Below, in pieces: positions 43,318 to 51,027 of a stretch of 51,027 nt of DNA; the first letter of the stretch is position 1; every line of letters starts with the position of its first letter. The notes under the pieces are model-generated. The model was given only the letters and a program-made list of their open reading frames with translations, was not told where the DNA came from and did not search any database. The translations under genes and the position numbers were made by a program. Origin of the DNA: Candidatus Iainarchaeum sp. (GTDB lineage Archaea; Iainarchaeota; Iainarchaeia; Iainarchaeales; GCA-2688035); the NCBI GenBank assembly GCA_017610205.1, contig JAFCCL010000010.1:1-51027 (forward strand), given 5' to 3'.

Positions 43318-44523
43318 ATGAAAAGGATGTCAACTAAAATGGGAAAAGATAAAGGTATGAAACAAGATAAAATGATAAACGTTTTGCTGGTGGCAACCCT
43401 TAATCGACCGGTCAGGTCAGATCTTGGTTATGCCCCTATAGAAACGGTCATTTATAATATTGATAAAGGACTTCATAATTTAGGTCACCATTCGATTGTT
43501 GCCTGTTCAGGTGATTCCAAAGTTACCGGCGAACAATTAGTGACTGTCAAGCGAAGCTTTGGTGGGTACTGGAGTGAGGATACTCCAGAAAAGCGTAAAA
43601 GCATACGTTTGCACCTTTTTAAGGCATTGGAAAGGGCAGGTAAGGGTGACATCGACATAATCCACTTGCATGATGCAGCAATGGTAGAGTGTATTTATAA
43701 GGGGGTATTCAAAAGCCCGGTTCCAATCGTGATGACCCTACATGTCCCCGCTCAAGACAGGGGATCTTTCAAGCAGTGGTCTAAATCATTGACATCTTCT
43801 TCCAGGGTGTATTTTGTCCCGATAAGCAAATATCAAAAAAGGCAGCATTATGGCTTAGCAAATACCATGAACGTTATCCATCATGGAATTGATGTGGAAA
43901 ACTACCCGTTTAAAAGTGAGATGGACAAAGAAAGCTATCTGTTTACTATCGGCAGAATAACTAAAGTCAAAGGACAGGATATAGCCATAAAAGTTGCAAG
44001 AAAAACAGGTTCTAAACTTATTATAGCTGGTAATGTTCAGAACAAAGCGAAAGATAGAAAGTTTTTTGAAAAATTAAAAAAGTCTATTGACCTATGTGTT
44101 GAGGCAGGCAAATACCCTGCTGATAATGATTATTATGAGAAGGTAATGAAACCATTATTGGACTGTGACAAACAGATTATCTACATCGGAGAAATCAGTA
44201 GAGAGCAAAATAAATTATGGTATCTGCATGCCCGGGCTACTTTATTCCCCATTCAATGGGGTGAACCATTTGGACTTGTAATGATCGAGTCAATGGCGTG
44301 CGGTACACCAATTTTGGCATTTAGAAAAGGTTCTGTCACAGAGATTGTGGTAGAAGGGAAAACAGGATTTGTCGTAGACTCCATTGGTGGTATGATTGAA
44401 GCAGTAAAACATATTGATAGTATCGATCCTTGTGTATGTCGGAAATACGTTCAGGATAATTTCTCTGTAATAAGTATGGCTCAAAAGTATTCAAAATTGT
44501 ATCAAAAGATTCTAGGATCCTAA
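43318..44523 (+). CDS. GT4-family glycosyltransferase
   Basis: The protein is 401 aa. The first 18 residues are Lys/Met-rich, and an internal start at MINVLLVATLNRP is possible. GT4 motifs include APIETVIYNIDKGLHNLGH, IIHLHDA, VIHHGIDVENYPF, FTIGRITKVKGQDIAIKVA and the donor site WGEPFGLVMIESMACGTPIL. Codon use looks less A/T-biased than neighbouring core genes, suggesting transfer. The sugar specificity is unknown. Confidence 0.88.
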   Translation: MKRMSTKMGKDKGMKQDKMINVLLVATLNRPVRSDLGYAPIETVIYNIDKGLHNLGHHSIVACSGDSKVTGEQLVTVKRSFGGYWSEDTPEKRKSIRLHLFKALERAGKGDIDIIHLHDAAMVECIYKGVFKSPVPIVMTLHVPAQDRGSFKQWSKSLTSSSRVYFVPISKYQKRQHYGLANTMNVIHHGIDVENYPFKSEMDKESYLFTIGRITKVKGQDIAIKVARKTGSKLIIAGNVQNKAKDRKFFEKLKKSIDLCVEAGKYPADNDYYEKVMKPLLDCDKQIIYIGEISREQNKLWYLHARATLFPIQWGEPFGLVMIESMACGTPILAFRKGSVTEIVVEGKTGFVVDSIGGMIEAVKHIDSIDPCVCRKYVQDNFSVISMAQKYSKLYQKILGS

Positions 44524-44528
44524 TAATA

Positions 44529-44639
44529 GGATGTTCCGGTGGAGGAGTATATGAAGTCATACAGAATGATATTAATGGCTACCTAACTGCCCAAGATGAT
44601 TCTGTGGAATTAACAAAAAAGATGGGTGCATTAAAATAG
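44529..44639 (+). pseudogene. Glycosyltransferase C-terminal fragment
   Basis: After the stop of the preceding gene, another frame reads CSGGGVYEVIQNDINGYLTA, then QDDSVELTKKMGALK and TAG. This is the usual GT4 donor-site ending (GG..EVI..G.NG.L). It is too short to function and has no start. It is probably the relic of a second glycosyltransferase deleted by recombination with its neighbour. Confidence 0.6.
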
Positions 44640-44674
44640 CAACTTTTATTAAGGTATTCACTCTGTTAGAACAT

Positions 44675-45751
44675 ATGGTTTCAAAAGAAAGAATAAAATC
44701 ACTTTGGGAAACGAGTAAAAAAGTTATTTTGGACTGCTCACTTGAAAATGGTGCAATTGTTGCTGCTAACTCTGATAAGTCTTATTACCCAAAAGATGCT
44801 TATAATTATAGATATATTTGGCCTAGAGATGCGGGCTATATCTGTGTAGCTGCACAAGAAGCAGGCATTGACACCATACAAAAGCCATTTTTCGATTGGG
44901 TACTAGAAAGATCTGAAGGTTTCAAGGAGACCAATCTTCTTTACCAAAACTATTCAACAAATGGAACAAAATTTTGGTTGAGTTTTCAACCAGACCAAAA
45001 TGGCACAATGCTTTGGGCAATTTATAAGTTCTTTGAGAAAAAAAAGATACCAAAAAAATATGTCACGCTTATAAAAAAACTCGCAAATGGATTATGCAAT
45101 ATATGGGACAAAACTCATTTTACAAAAAAGACCCAGGGTTTGTGGGAATACTATTACTGTTACCCTGATTTAGATGAGAACCATACTTATTCCTTGGCAG
45201 CTTGCGCTCAAGGCCTTAATCTAGCAAATAAGCTTATAACTAACAAGAGATGGGAAATTGTTTCAAAGCAAATGGTAAAGCAAATCCAACAAAGATATGC
45301 TCAAAAACTCAATTATTTTACAAGGACAACAGGAAAGATCAAGCTTCTAAAAATTGATGCATCGCTAATAGGTTTAGTATATCCTTTTGATATTGTAAAA
45401 CCTAACGATGAAAGAATGATTAAGACAATTGAGATTATGGAAGCTAAAATTATGGTCAAGACTGGCCTATTGAGGTATGAATATGACACTTATGATGCTT
45501 GGGCAATTGAAGGTGGTTACAGAGGAAAGGGAGCAGGAAGTTGGCCTTTGCTCAATTTCTGGTTGGCAATTTATTATTATCAATCTGGAAACAAAAAGAG
45601 CGCTTTGTCATTGTATAATAAAACATTAAAACAATTTGAAGATTACATACCTGAACAAGTTTTTGATAACGATATACAACAAACAGTAAAACCTTTAGCT
45701 TGGGCACATGCAATGTTTATTCTTGCCACAAAAGAGTTGGGTTTAATATAA
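44675..45751 (+). CDS. Glycoside hydrolase family 15 (glucoamylase/trehalase-like)
   Basis: The 358 aa correspond to the (alpha/alpha)6 barrel catalytic domain without the N-terminal beta domain of many GH15 enzymes. Motifs are NYRYIWPRDAGYIC, the general-acid region TQGLWEYYYC, DAWAIEGGYRGKGAGSWPLL and the general-base motif YIPEQVFD. In archaea GH15 includes glucoamylases and trehalases, and the TreT-like gene nearby favours the second. It has no signal peptide, so it acts in the cytoplasm. Confidence 0.82.
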   Translation: MVSKERIKSLWETSKKVILDCSLENGAIVAANSDKSYYPKDAYNYRYIWPRDAGYICVAAQEAGIDTIQKPFFDWVLERSEGFKETNLLYQNYSTNGTKFWLSFQPDQNGTMLWAIYKFFEKKKIPKKYVTLIKKLANGLCNIWDKTHFTKKTQGLWEYYYCYPDLDENHTYSLAACAQGLNLANKLITNKRWEIVSKQMVKQIQQRYAQKLNYFTRTTGKIKLLKIDASLIGLVYPFDIVKPNDERMIKTIEIMEAKIMVKTGLLRYEYDTYDAWAIEGGYRGKGAGSWPLLNFWLAIYYYQSGNKKSALSLYNKTLKQFEDYIPEQVFDNDIQQTVKPLAWAHAMFILATKELGLI

Positions 45752-46072
45752 GTTCGAGTACGTCTTTGCTCCTTATTACATTCCTGAAACTAAGCTCGTC
45801 ACTCTCAATCTTATGTCTTGTATTTTGGTCAGTATTATTGTAAGCAAGCATCATTTATTGGACTGTACCCCTAAACGGGACAACTGGTTAAAGCAATATG
45901 TATTTCTGGCCATTTTTCCCTCAAAAAACATTAATTTTAACATATAATCTCTATACATGTCTGTAGGCAATGATGAGGTTAACGCCTGCTGAAGCAAATG
46001 TAGATAGTCAAACTACGTTCTTTTAATGCGCATTAAACGGATGCTATTTATATACTTTAATGTGGATTTATT
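45752..46072. other. Gene-free region with element copy 6 and a possible IS end
   Basis: ACTGTACCCCTAAACGGGAC then AACTGG lies at about 45862-45887. The GGGACAA part is the complement of the TTGTCCC in the window-edge IS ends, so this may be an old IS end. Element copy 6 follows. A TATA-like TTTATATACTTT at about 46047-46058 probably serves the antitoxin gene. No open frame is convincing. Confidence 0.45.
45966..45982 (+). repeat. Conserved island element, copy 6
   Basis: Core GGCAATGATGAGGTTAA, followed by CGCCTGCTGA as in copy 1 (one base different). The upstream TTTTAACATATAATCTCT at 45935-45952 is identical in copy 3. ATGATGA and CTGA again lie 12 bases apart. The micro-frame reads MMRLTPAEANVDSQTTFF. 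Confidence 0.7.
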
Positions 46073-46087
46073 GTGTATGGTGATTGT

Positions 46088-46324
46088 ATGAATGCTGACC
46101 TTGGTGTGCCCTATGAGGCAATTTTAAAGAAGGCAATTGAAAGAGGTTATGCCGGAAACCAGACAGAAGTTGTCAGGCAGGCTTTGCTCAATTACGAGAG
46201 AATGATTGACGAAGAAGAAAAAGAACTTGTTGCCAAAGCTATTAAAATAGAAATGGGCGAAGTAAAAGCAGGAAAAATCAAAACAAAATCCTTTAGTGAA
46301 GTCAAGAAAAAATTCAAGTGGTAA
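46088..46324 (+). CDS. Ribbon-helix-helix-type antitoxin
   Basis: The ATG at 46088 gives 78 aa; a GTG at 46073 is an alternative. The N-terminal MNADLGVPYEAILKKAIERG, then GNQTEVVRQALLNYERM, fits a short ribbon-helix-helix DNA-binding domain (beta strand then two helices). The Lys/Glu-rich C-terminal half would wrap the toxin. One base separates its stop from the toxin start, so it should repress its own operon. Confidence 0.75.
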   Translation: MNADLGVPYEAILKKAIERGYAGNQTEVVRQALLNYERMIDEEEKELVAKAIKIEMGEVKAGKIKTKSFSEVKKKFKW

Positions 46325-46325
46325 A

Positions 46326-46586
46326 ATGAAAATACAGATTCTTGAAACCGCTGAAAAAGAACTTGAAAAAATAGCCAACCCCTTAAACAAACAATTCGGG
46401 AAACATATTGAAAAAATCGCCTCAAAAGAAACCAATAGACACCTGAAAAGTGGTTTGCCTTACTTCACTGAAAATGTTACAAAACAGGCAAGACTTATCT
46501 GCTATATTAAGGAAGAAACTATTTATGCGCTGCATTGCTTTGCAGGCCACAAAGAATACAAAAGATGGTACAGGTCATTTAAGTAA
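46326..46586 (+). CDS. RelE/ParE-family toxin
   Basis: This 86-aa protein starts MKIQILETAEKELEKIANPL, a typical RelE/ParE strand-helix start. It continues with RHLKSGLPYFTENVTKQARL, then ICYIKEETIYALHCFAGHKE and YKRWYR. The Arg/Lys/His-rich end fits an mRNA interferase. It is paired with the antitoxin upstream. The call rests on size, context and fold pattern. Confidence 0.75.
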   Translation: MKIQILETAEKELEKIANPLNKQFGKHIEKIASKETNRHLKSGLPYFTENVTKQARLICYIKEETIYALHCFAGHKEYKRWYRSFK

Positions 46587-46666
46587 GAAACCAATAACTT
46601 CTACATAACGAATTGTTGTTTTCCTTAAAATCTTTTCTTATTAGAAATGTTTTGAGGAGAATTATT

Positions 46667-47965
46667 TTGGCTGAGAAAAGTGTTTTGGAGCAGATTGCCA
46701 AGAAGTCAGGCAAGCAGGCTGGTGAGATTGAAGACCTTGTTGAAGAAAAGAAGAAAAAGTTCTCTGGTCTTCTTACTGATTCAGGCGCTTCGTTTATGGT
46801 TGCAAAAGACCTTGGAATTGAATTAGGTCTTGAAAGCGTGAAAAGGATTAACATTGCTGCACTAAAAGACGGAATGCAAAATGTTGACTTGCTTGTGAGA
46901 GTAATGAAGATTTTTTCACCAAAAGAATTTGAAAAAAATGGAAAGCGGGGAACACTGTGCAATCTTATTATTGCAGATTCAACAGGGGAGGCAAGATTTA
47001 CTGTCTGGCATGATGATGTGGAAAAAATTGCCAAAAAAGGAGTTAAGAGGGGAAGCATTCTTTTGCTGCACAACTGTTATGCAAAAGAATTCAATGGAAA
47101 GGTTCAAACAAGCCTTGCATACAAAGGAAGGTTTGAAGTAAACCCTGATGCAATATTTGCCGACCTGCCTGAAGCAAAAAGTAAAATTGTAAAAGCAGGT
47201 GAGTTGGCAGAGGGAATGAATGATGTAAGTATTGTTGCCAGAGTTCTTAGAATTTTTCCGGCAACAGAGTTTGATAGAAATGGAAAAAAAGGAAAGGTAA
47301 TGAATTTTTTGATAGGGGACGAAACAGGTACAGTAAGGGCAACAGCCTGGAATGATTTGGTTGAAGAAGCACAAAAACTTGCGGAAGGTGAAGCTGTCAG
47401 TATAGACGAAGGTTATACAAAGCCTGGACTTAAAGAAGTTGAACTTCATTTAGGGTGGCAGGCAAGGATTTCAAAGGTTGATGAAACAGGATTGCCAAGC
47501 TCTGAAGAAATAAGAAAAGGTTCTGCGACAAGAAAAAAAATAATTGAATTAAAGCAAGGGGACAGCAATGTACTTGTTGAAGGAAAGATTATTACAGTAA
47601 ACAAGGGAGCGTTGTTTTACAATGTGTGCCCAAAATGCGGAGGAAAAGTGCATAGGTTGGATGAAGGAATTGTCTGCGACAAATGTGGGGAAGTCAAAGA
47701 ACCTGATATAAGGGAAGTAATTTCAGTAAGAATTGATGATGGAAGTGCACAGGTTGATGCAGTTGCATATGGAAAAGAAGCTGAAAAAATAATCGGGCTT
47801 AGTAACAAGGAATTGAAAAAGCAAAGAAGCGAAAGGGGTTCTGAATCAATGATTGAAGAACTGCAGGAATTGAACGGAACAAAAATAAGGATTGTTGGCA
47901 AAGTAAAGCAAAGCAACTACAGCAACCAACCAGAACTTGTCGCAGGAGTTGTTGAACTCGACTGA
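46667..47965 (+). CDS. rpa: Replication protein A-like ssDNA-binding protein
   Basis: The 432 aa start from TTG at 46667, chosen because GAGGAGA lies just upstream. There are two or three OB folds: VDLLVRVMKIFSPKEFEKNG and VSIVARVLRIFPATEFDRNG are clearly related repeats, each followed by TGEARFTVWHDD or TGTVRATAWNDL. A zinc ribbon near residues 320-340 has CPKCGGKVHRLDEGIVCDKC. It coats single-stranded DNA in replication and repair, and radA follows. Confidence 0.9.
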   Translation: MAEKSVLEQIAKKSGKQAGEIEDLVEEKKKKFSGLLTDSGASFMVAKDLGIELGLESVKRINIAALKDGMQNVDLLVRVMKIFSPKEFEKNGKRGTLCNLIIADSTGEARFTVWHDDVEKIAKKGVKRGSILLLHNCYAKEFNGKVQTSLAYKGRFEVNPDAIFADLPEAKSKIVKAGELAEGMNDVSIVARVLRIFPATEFDRNGKKGKVMNFLIGDETGTVRATAWNDLVEEAQKLAEGEAVSIDEGYTKPGLKEVELHLGWQARISKVDETGLPSSEEIRKGSATRKKIIELKQGDSNVLVEGKIITVNKGALFYNVCPKCGGKVHRLDEGIVCDKCGEVKEPDIREVISVRIDDGSAQVDAVAYGKEAEKIIGLSNKELKKQRSERGSESMIEELQELNGTKIRIVGKVKQSNYSNQPELVAGVVELD

Positions 47966-48106
47966 TAACATATTTCAGCGGAAATCTACTCTAAAAAGTA
48001 TTTAAAAAGCTTGAATTGTAATTATTCTAGAACCGCAAGTTGGCATGACAGAATTGCACCCCAAAAACAATGCTGCCAAAACCAATGTTTGCAGGAGGTT
48101 ATTAAC

Positions 48107-49063
48107 ATGGGAAAAGAGAAAGAAATAAAGACTATTGAAGATTTGCCAGGAGTAGGGCCACAGGCAGCAGAAAAGCTGATAAAGGCAGGATACAAAAGCC
48201 TTGAAGCAATGGCTGTTGCATCCCCAATGGAATTAATTGAAGCAGCAAGCCTTGGTCAGGGGACAGCAGACAAAGCAATTAAAGCTGCACGTGACGCTTT
48301 AGAAATGGGTTTTGAAACAGCTGACAAGCTTGCTGAGAAAAGAAAGCTTGTCGGAAGGATTACAACAGGGAGCAAGGAGGTTGATTCTCTTCTTGGCGGA
48401 GGAATTGAAACCCAGAGCATTACGGAAATTTACGGCAAATTTGCTTCAGGAAAAAGCCAGTGGTGTTTTGAAACAGCGGTAACAGTTCAACTGCCTGTGG
48501 AAAAAGGAGGTCTTGGAGGAAACTGCCTTTACATTGACTCAGAAAACAGCTTCAGACCTGAAAGAGTAATACAGGTTGCAAACCATTTGGGAATGGACCA
48601 GGAAAAGGTTTTGAAAAACATTTTTGTTGCACGCGCATATAACACAGACCACCAAATGCTTTTGGCAGACAAAGCAGACGAAATGGTTAAAAGCAAAAAA
48701 ATAAAACTAATAATTGTTGACAGCCTAATGGCACAATTCAGATCAGAGTTTGTTGGCAGAGGAACACTTGCAAACAGGCAGCAAAAGCTAAACAAGCACT
48801 TGAGAACACTAATGAAGCTTGCTGAAATGAACAACATTGCCGTTCTTGTAACAAACCAGGTAATGCAAAGGCCGGACATTCTTTTCGGAGACCCTACAGC
48901 ACCTGTTGGAGGCGAGATCTTGGCACACGCAAGCAAAACAAGGCTTTACTTAAGAAAAAGCAAGGCAGACACAAGAGTTGCAAAACTTGTTGACAGCCCC
49001 TCATTACCAGACGGGGAAGCAATTTTTAGAGTAACAGAGAACGGGCTGGAGGACTTGGAATAA
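48107..49063 (+). CDS. radA: RadA recombinase
   Basis: The protein is 318 aa from the ATG at 48107, after the strong ribosome-binding site AGGAGGT. A helix-hairpin-helix N-terminal domain has IEDLPGVGPQAAEKLIKAGY. The RecA core has Walker A GKFASGKSQ, Walker B LIIVDSLMAQFR and the DNA-binding loop region VLVTNQVMQRPD. GGEILAHASKTRLYLRK is typical of archaeal RadA. It catalyses strand exchange, with Hjc (4433) resolving the junctions. Confidence 0.96.
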   Translation: MGKEKEIKTIEDLPGVGPQAAEKLIKAGYKSLEAMAVASPMELIEAASLGQGTADKAIKAARDALEMGFETADKLAEKRKLVGRITTGSKEVDSLLGGGIETQSITEIYGKFASGKSQWCFETAVTVQLPVEKGGLGGNCLYIDSENSFRPERVIQVANHLGMDQEKVLKNIFVARAYNTDHQMLLADKADEMVKSKKIKLIIVDSLMAQFRSEFVGRGTLANRQQKLNKHLRTLMKLAEMNNIAVLVTNQVMQRPDILFGDPTAPVGGEILAHASKTRLYLRKSKADTRVAKLVDSPSLPDGEAIFRVTENGLEDLE

Positions 49064-49080
49064 AAGCACGTTTCCTTTCT

Positions 49081-50547
49081 TTATTTTTTCAGTTTTTTTA
49101 CTGTTCCTTTGTTTGCATCAACTTCAACCCTGTCGCCGTCCTTTAGAAGTTTTGTGGCGTTACCTGTTCCAACAATGCAGGGAACATCCAATTCTCTTGA
49201 GACAATTGCGGCATGGCAGGTTATGCCTCCTTCGTCTGTTACAAGGGCTGCTGCTTTCTCCATTGCCGGAATGTATTGCGGGACAGTCATTGAAGCGACA
49301 AGAATGTCTCCCTTTTCAACCTTTGAAATTTCAGACAATTCTTTGATTATCTTAACTATTCCAATTGCCTTCCCCTTGTTTGCAGTACTTCCCTTAATTT
49401 CATCACCAGACACCTTTTGTTCCTCAGGATGAAAGTGACCAAGCTTTTCTGCTTCCTTACCGAAAAAGACTTGAAATTCTTCATCAAGTTTTATGTAGGC
49501 ATATGCTTTCAACCGTGTTTCAATTTCTTTCTTAGAAGGAATTTTTCCTTTTTCCAAAAAATTACTTATTTCTTTATAGTTTAAAGCATACAATTCGTTA
49601 AGAGAAAGACCTGCTTTTGAAGCAACAAATTCAAGGAAGCCTCTTATTAAAAACATGGCCTGAGTCCATGATTCTATTCGATAATTCCTTAAAAAAACAA
49701 ATTCTCTCGCCATTCTGACAAGATCTAAGGTTCTGTTATCCAATTCAAGTTCTTGAACAAAATGATTGAATAATTGTTCTCTTTCTTTTGCCCCGTCAAG
49801 CATCTTTTTGAGTTTTTCTTCAGGGCCCATTTCCAATAAGACGTTAATTCTTTCCGCCAAATCAGCTTCTGCCCAAGGTTTGCCTGTTGGATCATCTGTT
49901 GGAATCCAGGAAAAGTTCTTCAGGTGCTTTGTAAGCATTTGCTTTATTTCCTTTCCGTGTTTTTTTGCAATTACTATCTCAAGCAGATTTTTTTCCTCTT
50001 GAGCAACAACCAGCTCTTGTTTTGGCATTGAAAAAATTAAAAAGAAGTCATTCAGCTTTTCTCCCTTACCTTTGGCTTTTGCAATCTTGGTAATTTCTTC
50101 TTTTAGAAGTTGTTCCAAAAACTTTTCCACTGGAAAAACGAAGAATATTACTGCCTGGTACTCCAAGAACTCCAAGGCAATTTCGTTAAAGAGAATTTTC
50201 AGTTCAGTGTTTGACAAATCCTTGAAGTTGGTGGCTGAAACCTTTTTTGCAACTGAAAGCATTTTTTCGCTTTTATCATAGCTTTTTTTGGCAAGGATTT
50301 GTAAAAAATCAAAATCTTCTGCAGTCTTTTCCTTCAGCAAAGAAATTGAAGCAGCTTCCTCTTTCTGGTCAGTAAACTCGTTGTAGTCAGCATCCTTCTT
50401 CATATTTGAGTAGGCAAAGTCAATTCCCAAAACTCGCTGAAAAATATCCTTGTTTGTGCCAGTTATTTGAAAATATTCAACAAACTAGGAAAACCTTCGC
50501 CTTACATTAAAATGCCATTTTACTTGATCTTGCTTGTCAAACTCCAT
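49081..50547 (-). CDS. PEP-utilising mobile-domain protein, interrupted by an in-frame TAG
   Basis: The C-terminal ~100 residues are the swivelling phosphohistidine domain of PEP synthase/PPDK relatives: GSTANKGKAIGIV, DEGGITCHAAIVSRELDVPC (catalytic His) and VEVDANKGTVKKL. There is no PEP-binding barrel or ATP-grasp domain. The intact frame is 49081-50430. Protein-like sequence continues upstream (FVEYFQITGTNKDIFQRVLG), through a TAG at 50485-50487, to an ATG at 50547 giving MEFDKQDQVKWHFNVRRRFS. The latter matches the usual start of this family, so the original gene probably began there. Confidence 0.8.
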
Positions 50548-50576
50548 AGTTCCCAAAAATAATGGCAATGCAAAGT

Positions 50577-50586
50577 TTTTAAAAAA
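50577..50586. promoter_or_regulatory. Shared TATA-like palindrome
   Basis: TTTTTAAAAA lies 22-31 bases before the SRP RNA 5' end on the plus strand and 30-39 bases before the ATG of the PEP-domain gene on the minus strand. Being palindromic, it could serve both directions. The assignment is from position and composition only. Confidence 0.45.
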
Positions 50587-50607
50587 TGCTTCAACATTAT
50601 TATTTAT

Positions 50608-50881
<274 letters not shown>

Positions 50882-50912
50882 GCTTAAAAACCTTGTTTTG
50901 GTTATTTTTCCC

Positions 50913-50943
50913 CCTGTCTTGTCCCGATATAAGGTTCCCTCTA
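50913..50943. repeat. Left terminal inverted repeat of the IS
   Basis: It starts CCTGTCTTGTCCCGA and ends GTTCCCTCTA. It matches the inverted sequence at 85-115 with five mismatches in 31. It lies 31 bases after the SRP RNA and 47 bases before the transposase start. Confidence 0.65.
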
Positions 50944-50961
50944 GAAATAAAGTAAGTTTGA

Positions 50962-51002
50962 GAGCTTCCTCAATAGAGGTGGAACCCTATATGAGGAAGC
51001 TC
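50962..51002 (+). promoter_or_regulatory. Hairpin covering the transposase start codon
   Basis: GAGCTTCCTCA (50962-50972) and TGAGGAAGCTC (50992-51002) are perfect 11-base complements. The start codon begins at 50991 and the ribosome-binding GAGGTGG lies in the loop. The structure could limit translation from transcripts that enter from outside. Confidence 0.6.
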
Positions 51003-51027
51003 AATAAGAAGAAGATTAGGTGGATTA
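50991..51027 (+). CDS. N-terminal start of an IS transposase (truncated by window edge)
   Basis: The ATG at 50991 opens MRKLNKKKIRWI and runs off the window. The basic start is typical of the N-terminal HTH domain of archaeal/bacterial IS481-like transposases. With the left inverted repeat at 50913 it forms the 5' part of the same IS family whose 3' end is at position 1. Confidence 0.6.
   Translation, partial: MRKLNKKKIRWI

Noticed and set aside
30960..45982. CRISPR array
   Set aside because: The six repeats are hundreds to thousands of bases apart with genes between them. There is no regular spacer length and there are no cas genes.
30960..45982. Classical integron attC sites
   Set aside because: The GTTAAC part of the core does not fit the GTTRRRY/RYYYAAC site pair, there is no consistent palindrome across copies, and no integrase gene is seen.

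Overview
The window is archaeal, most likely from a small-genome DPANN-type lineage. The evidence is an archaeal 7S SRP RNA, eukaryote-like ribosomal proteins (S19e, L31e, L39e, LX), aIF6, an RNase P Rpp21-type subunit, archaeal DnaG, Hjc, RadA, an RPA-type protein, prefoldin alpha, GGGP synthase and class III (pilin) signal sequences. Coding is A+T-rich, genes are tightly packed, and TTG/GTG starts are frequent. I cannot fix the phylum from sequence alone.

Layout. Position 1 to ~115 is the tail of an insertion sequence. 0.2-7.5 kb holds an ArsR-like regulator with iscS-iscU, pth2, hjc, a DUF167 protein and dnaG. 7.6-13 kb has three tRNAs (Val-UAC, Gly-GCC, Gly-UCC), a secreted transglutaminase-like protein, an HD hydrolase, thymidylate kinase and a pilin-like surface protein. 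13.1-18 kb is the conserved archaeal cluster rnp4-S19e-PDCD5-L39e-L31e-aIF6-LX-prefoldin alpha-ftsY. 18-30.9 kb carries htpX/lemA, srp54, a prepilin peptidase, a yeast-type cytosine deaminase, an MFS transporter, a solo tnpB element, an SDR epimerase, a methyltransferase, GGGP synthase and an MBL-fold hydrolase.

30.9-46 kb is an accessory island. It has two paralogous lipoproteins built from beta-propeller repeats, a DUF234-type ATPase, a frameshifted small lipoprotein, a membrane protein, three GT4 glycosyltransferases (one TreT-like, one fused to a HAD phosphatase), a GH15 glucoamylase/trehalase-like enzyme, and several gene remnants. Six plus-strand copies of a short conserved element (core GGCAATGATGAGGTTAA), each with an A/T-rich TATA-like box upstream, sit between the gene blocks of this island and are seen nowhere else in the window. 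They are the most interesting unexplained signal. 46-50.9 kb returns to core genes: a toxin-antitoxin pair, RPA, radA, a PEP-utilising-domain protein with an in-frame amber codon, and the SRP RNA.

The first ~115 and last ~115 bases carry the right and left ends of the same IS family, with matching ~31-bp imperfect inverted repeats. The window may therefore be a whole contig broken at IS copies. Functionally, the SRP RNA, SRP54 and FtsY give the core of the targeting pathway. The pilin-like protein and prepilin peptidase fit together. TreT, the GT4-HAD fusion and the GH15 enzyme suggest trehalose or related glucoside metabolism.
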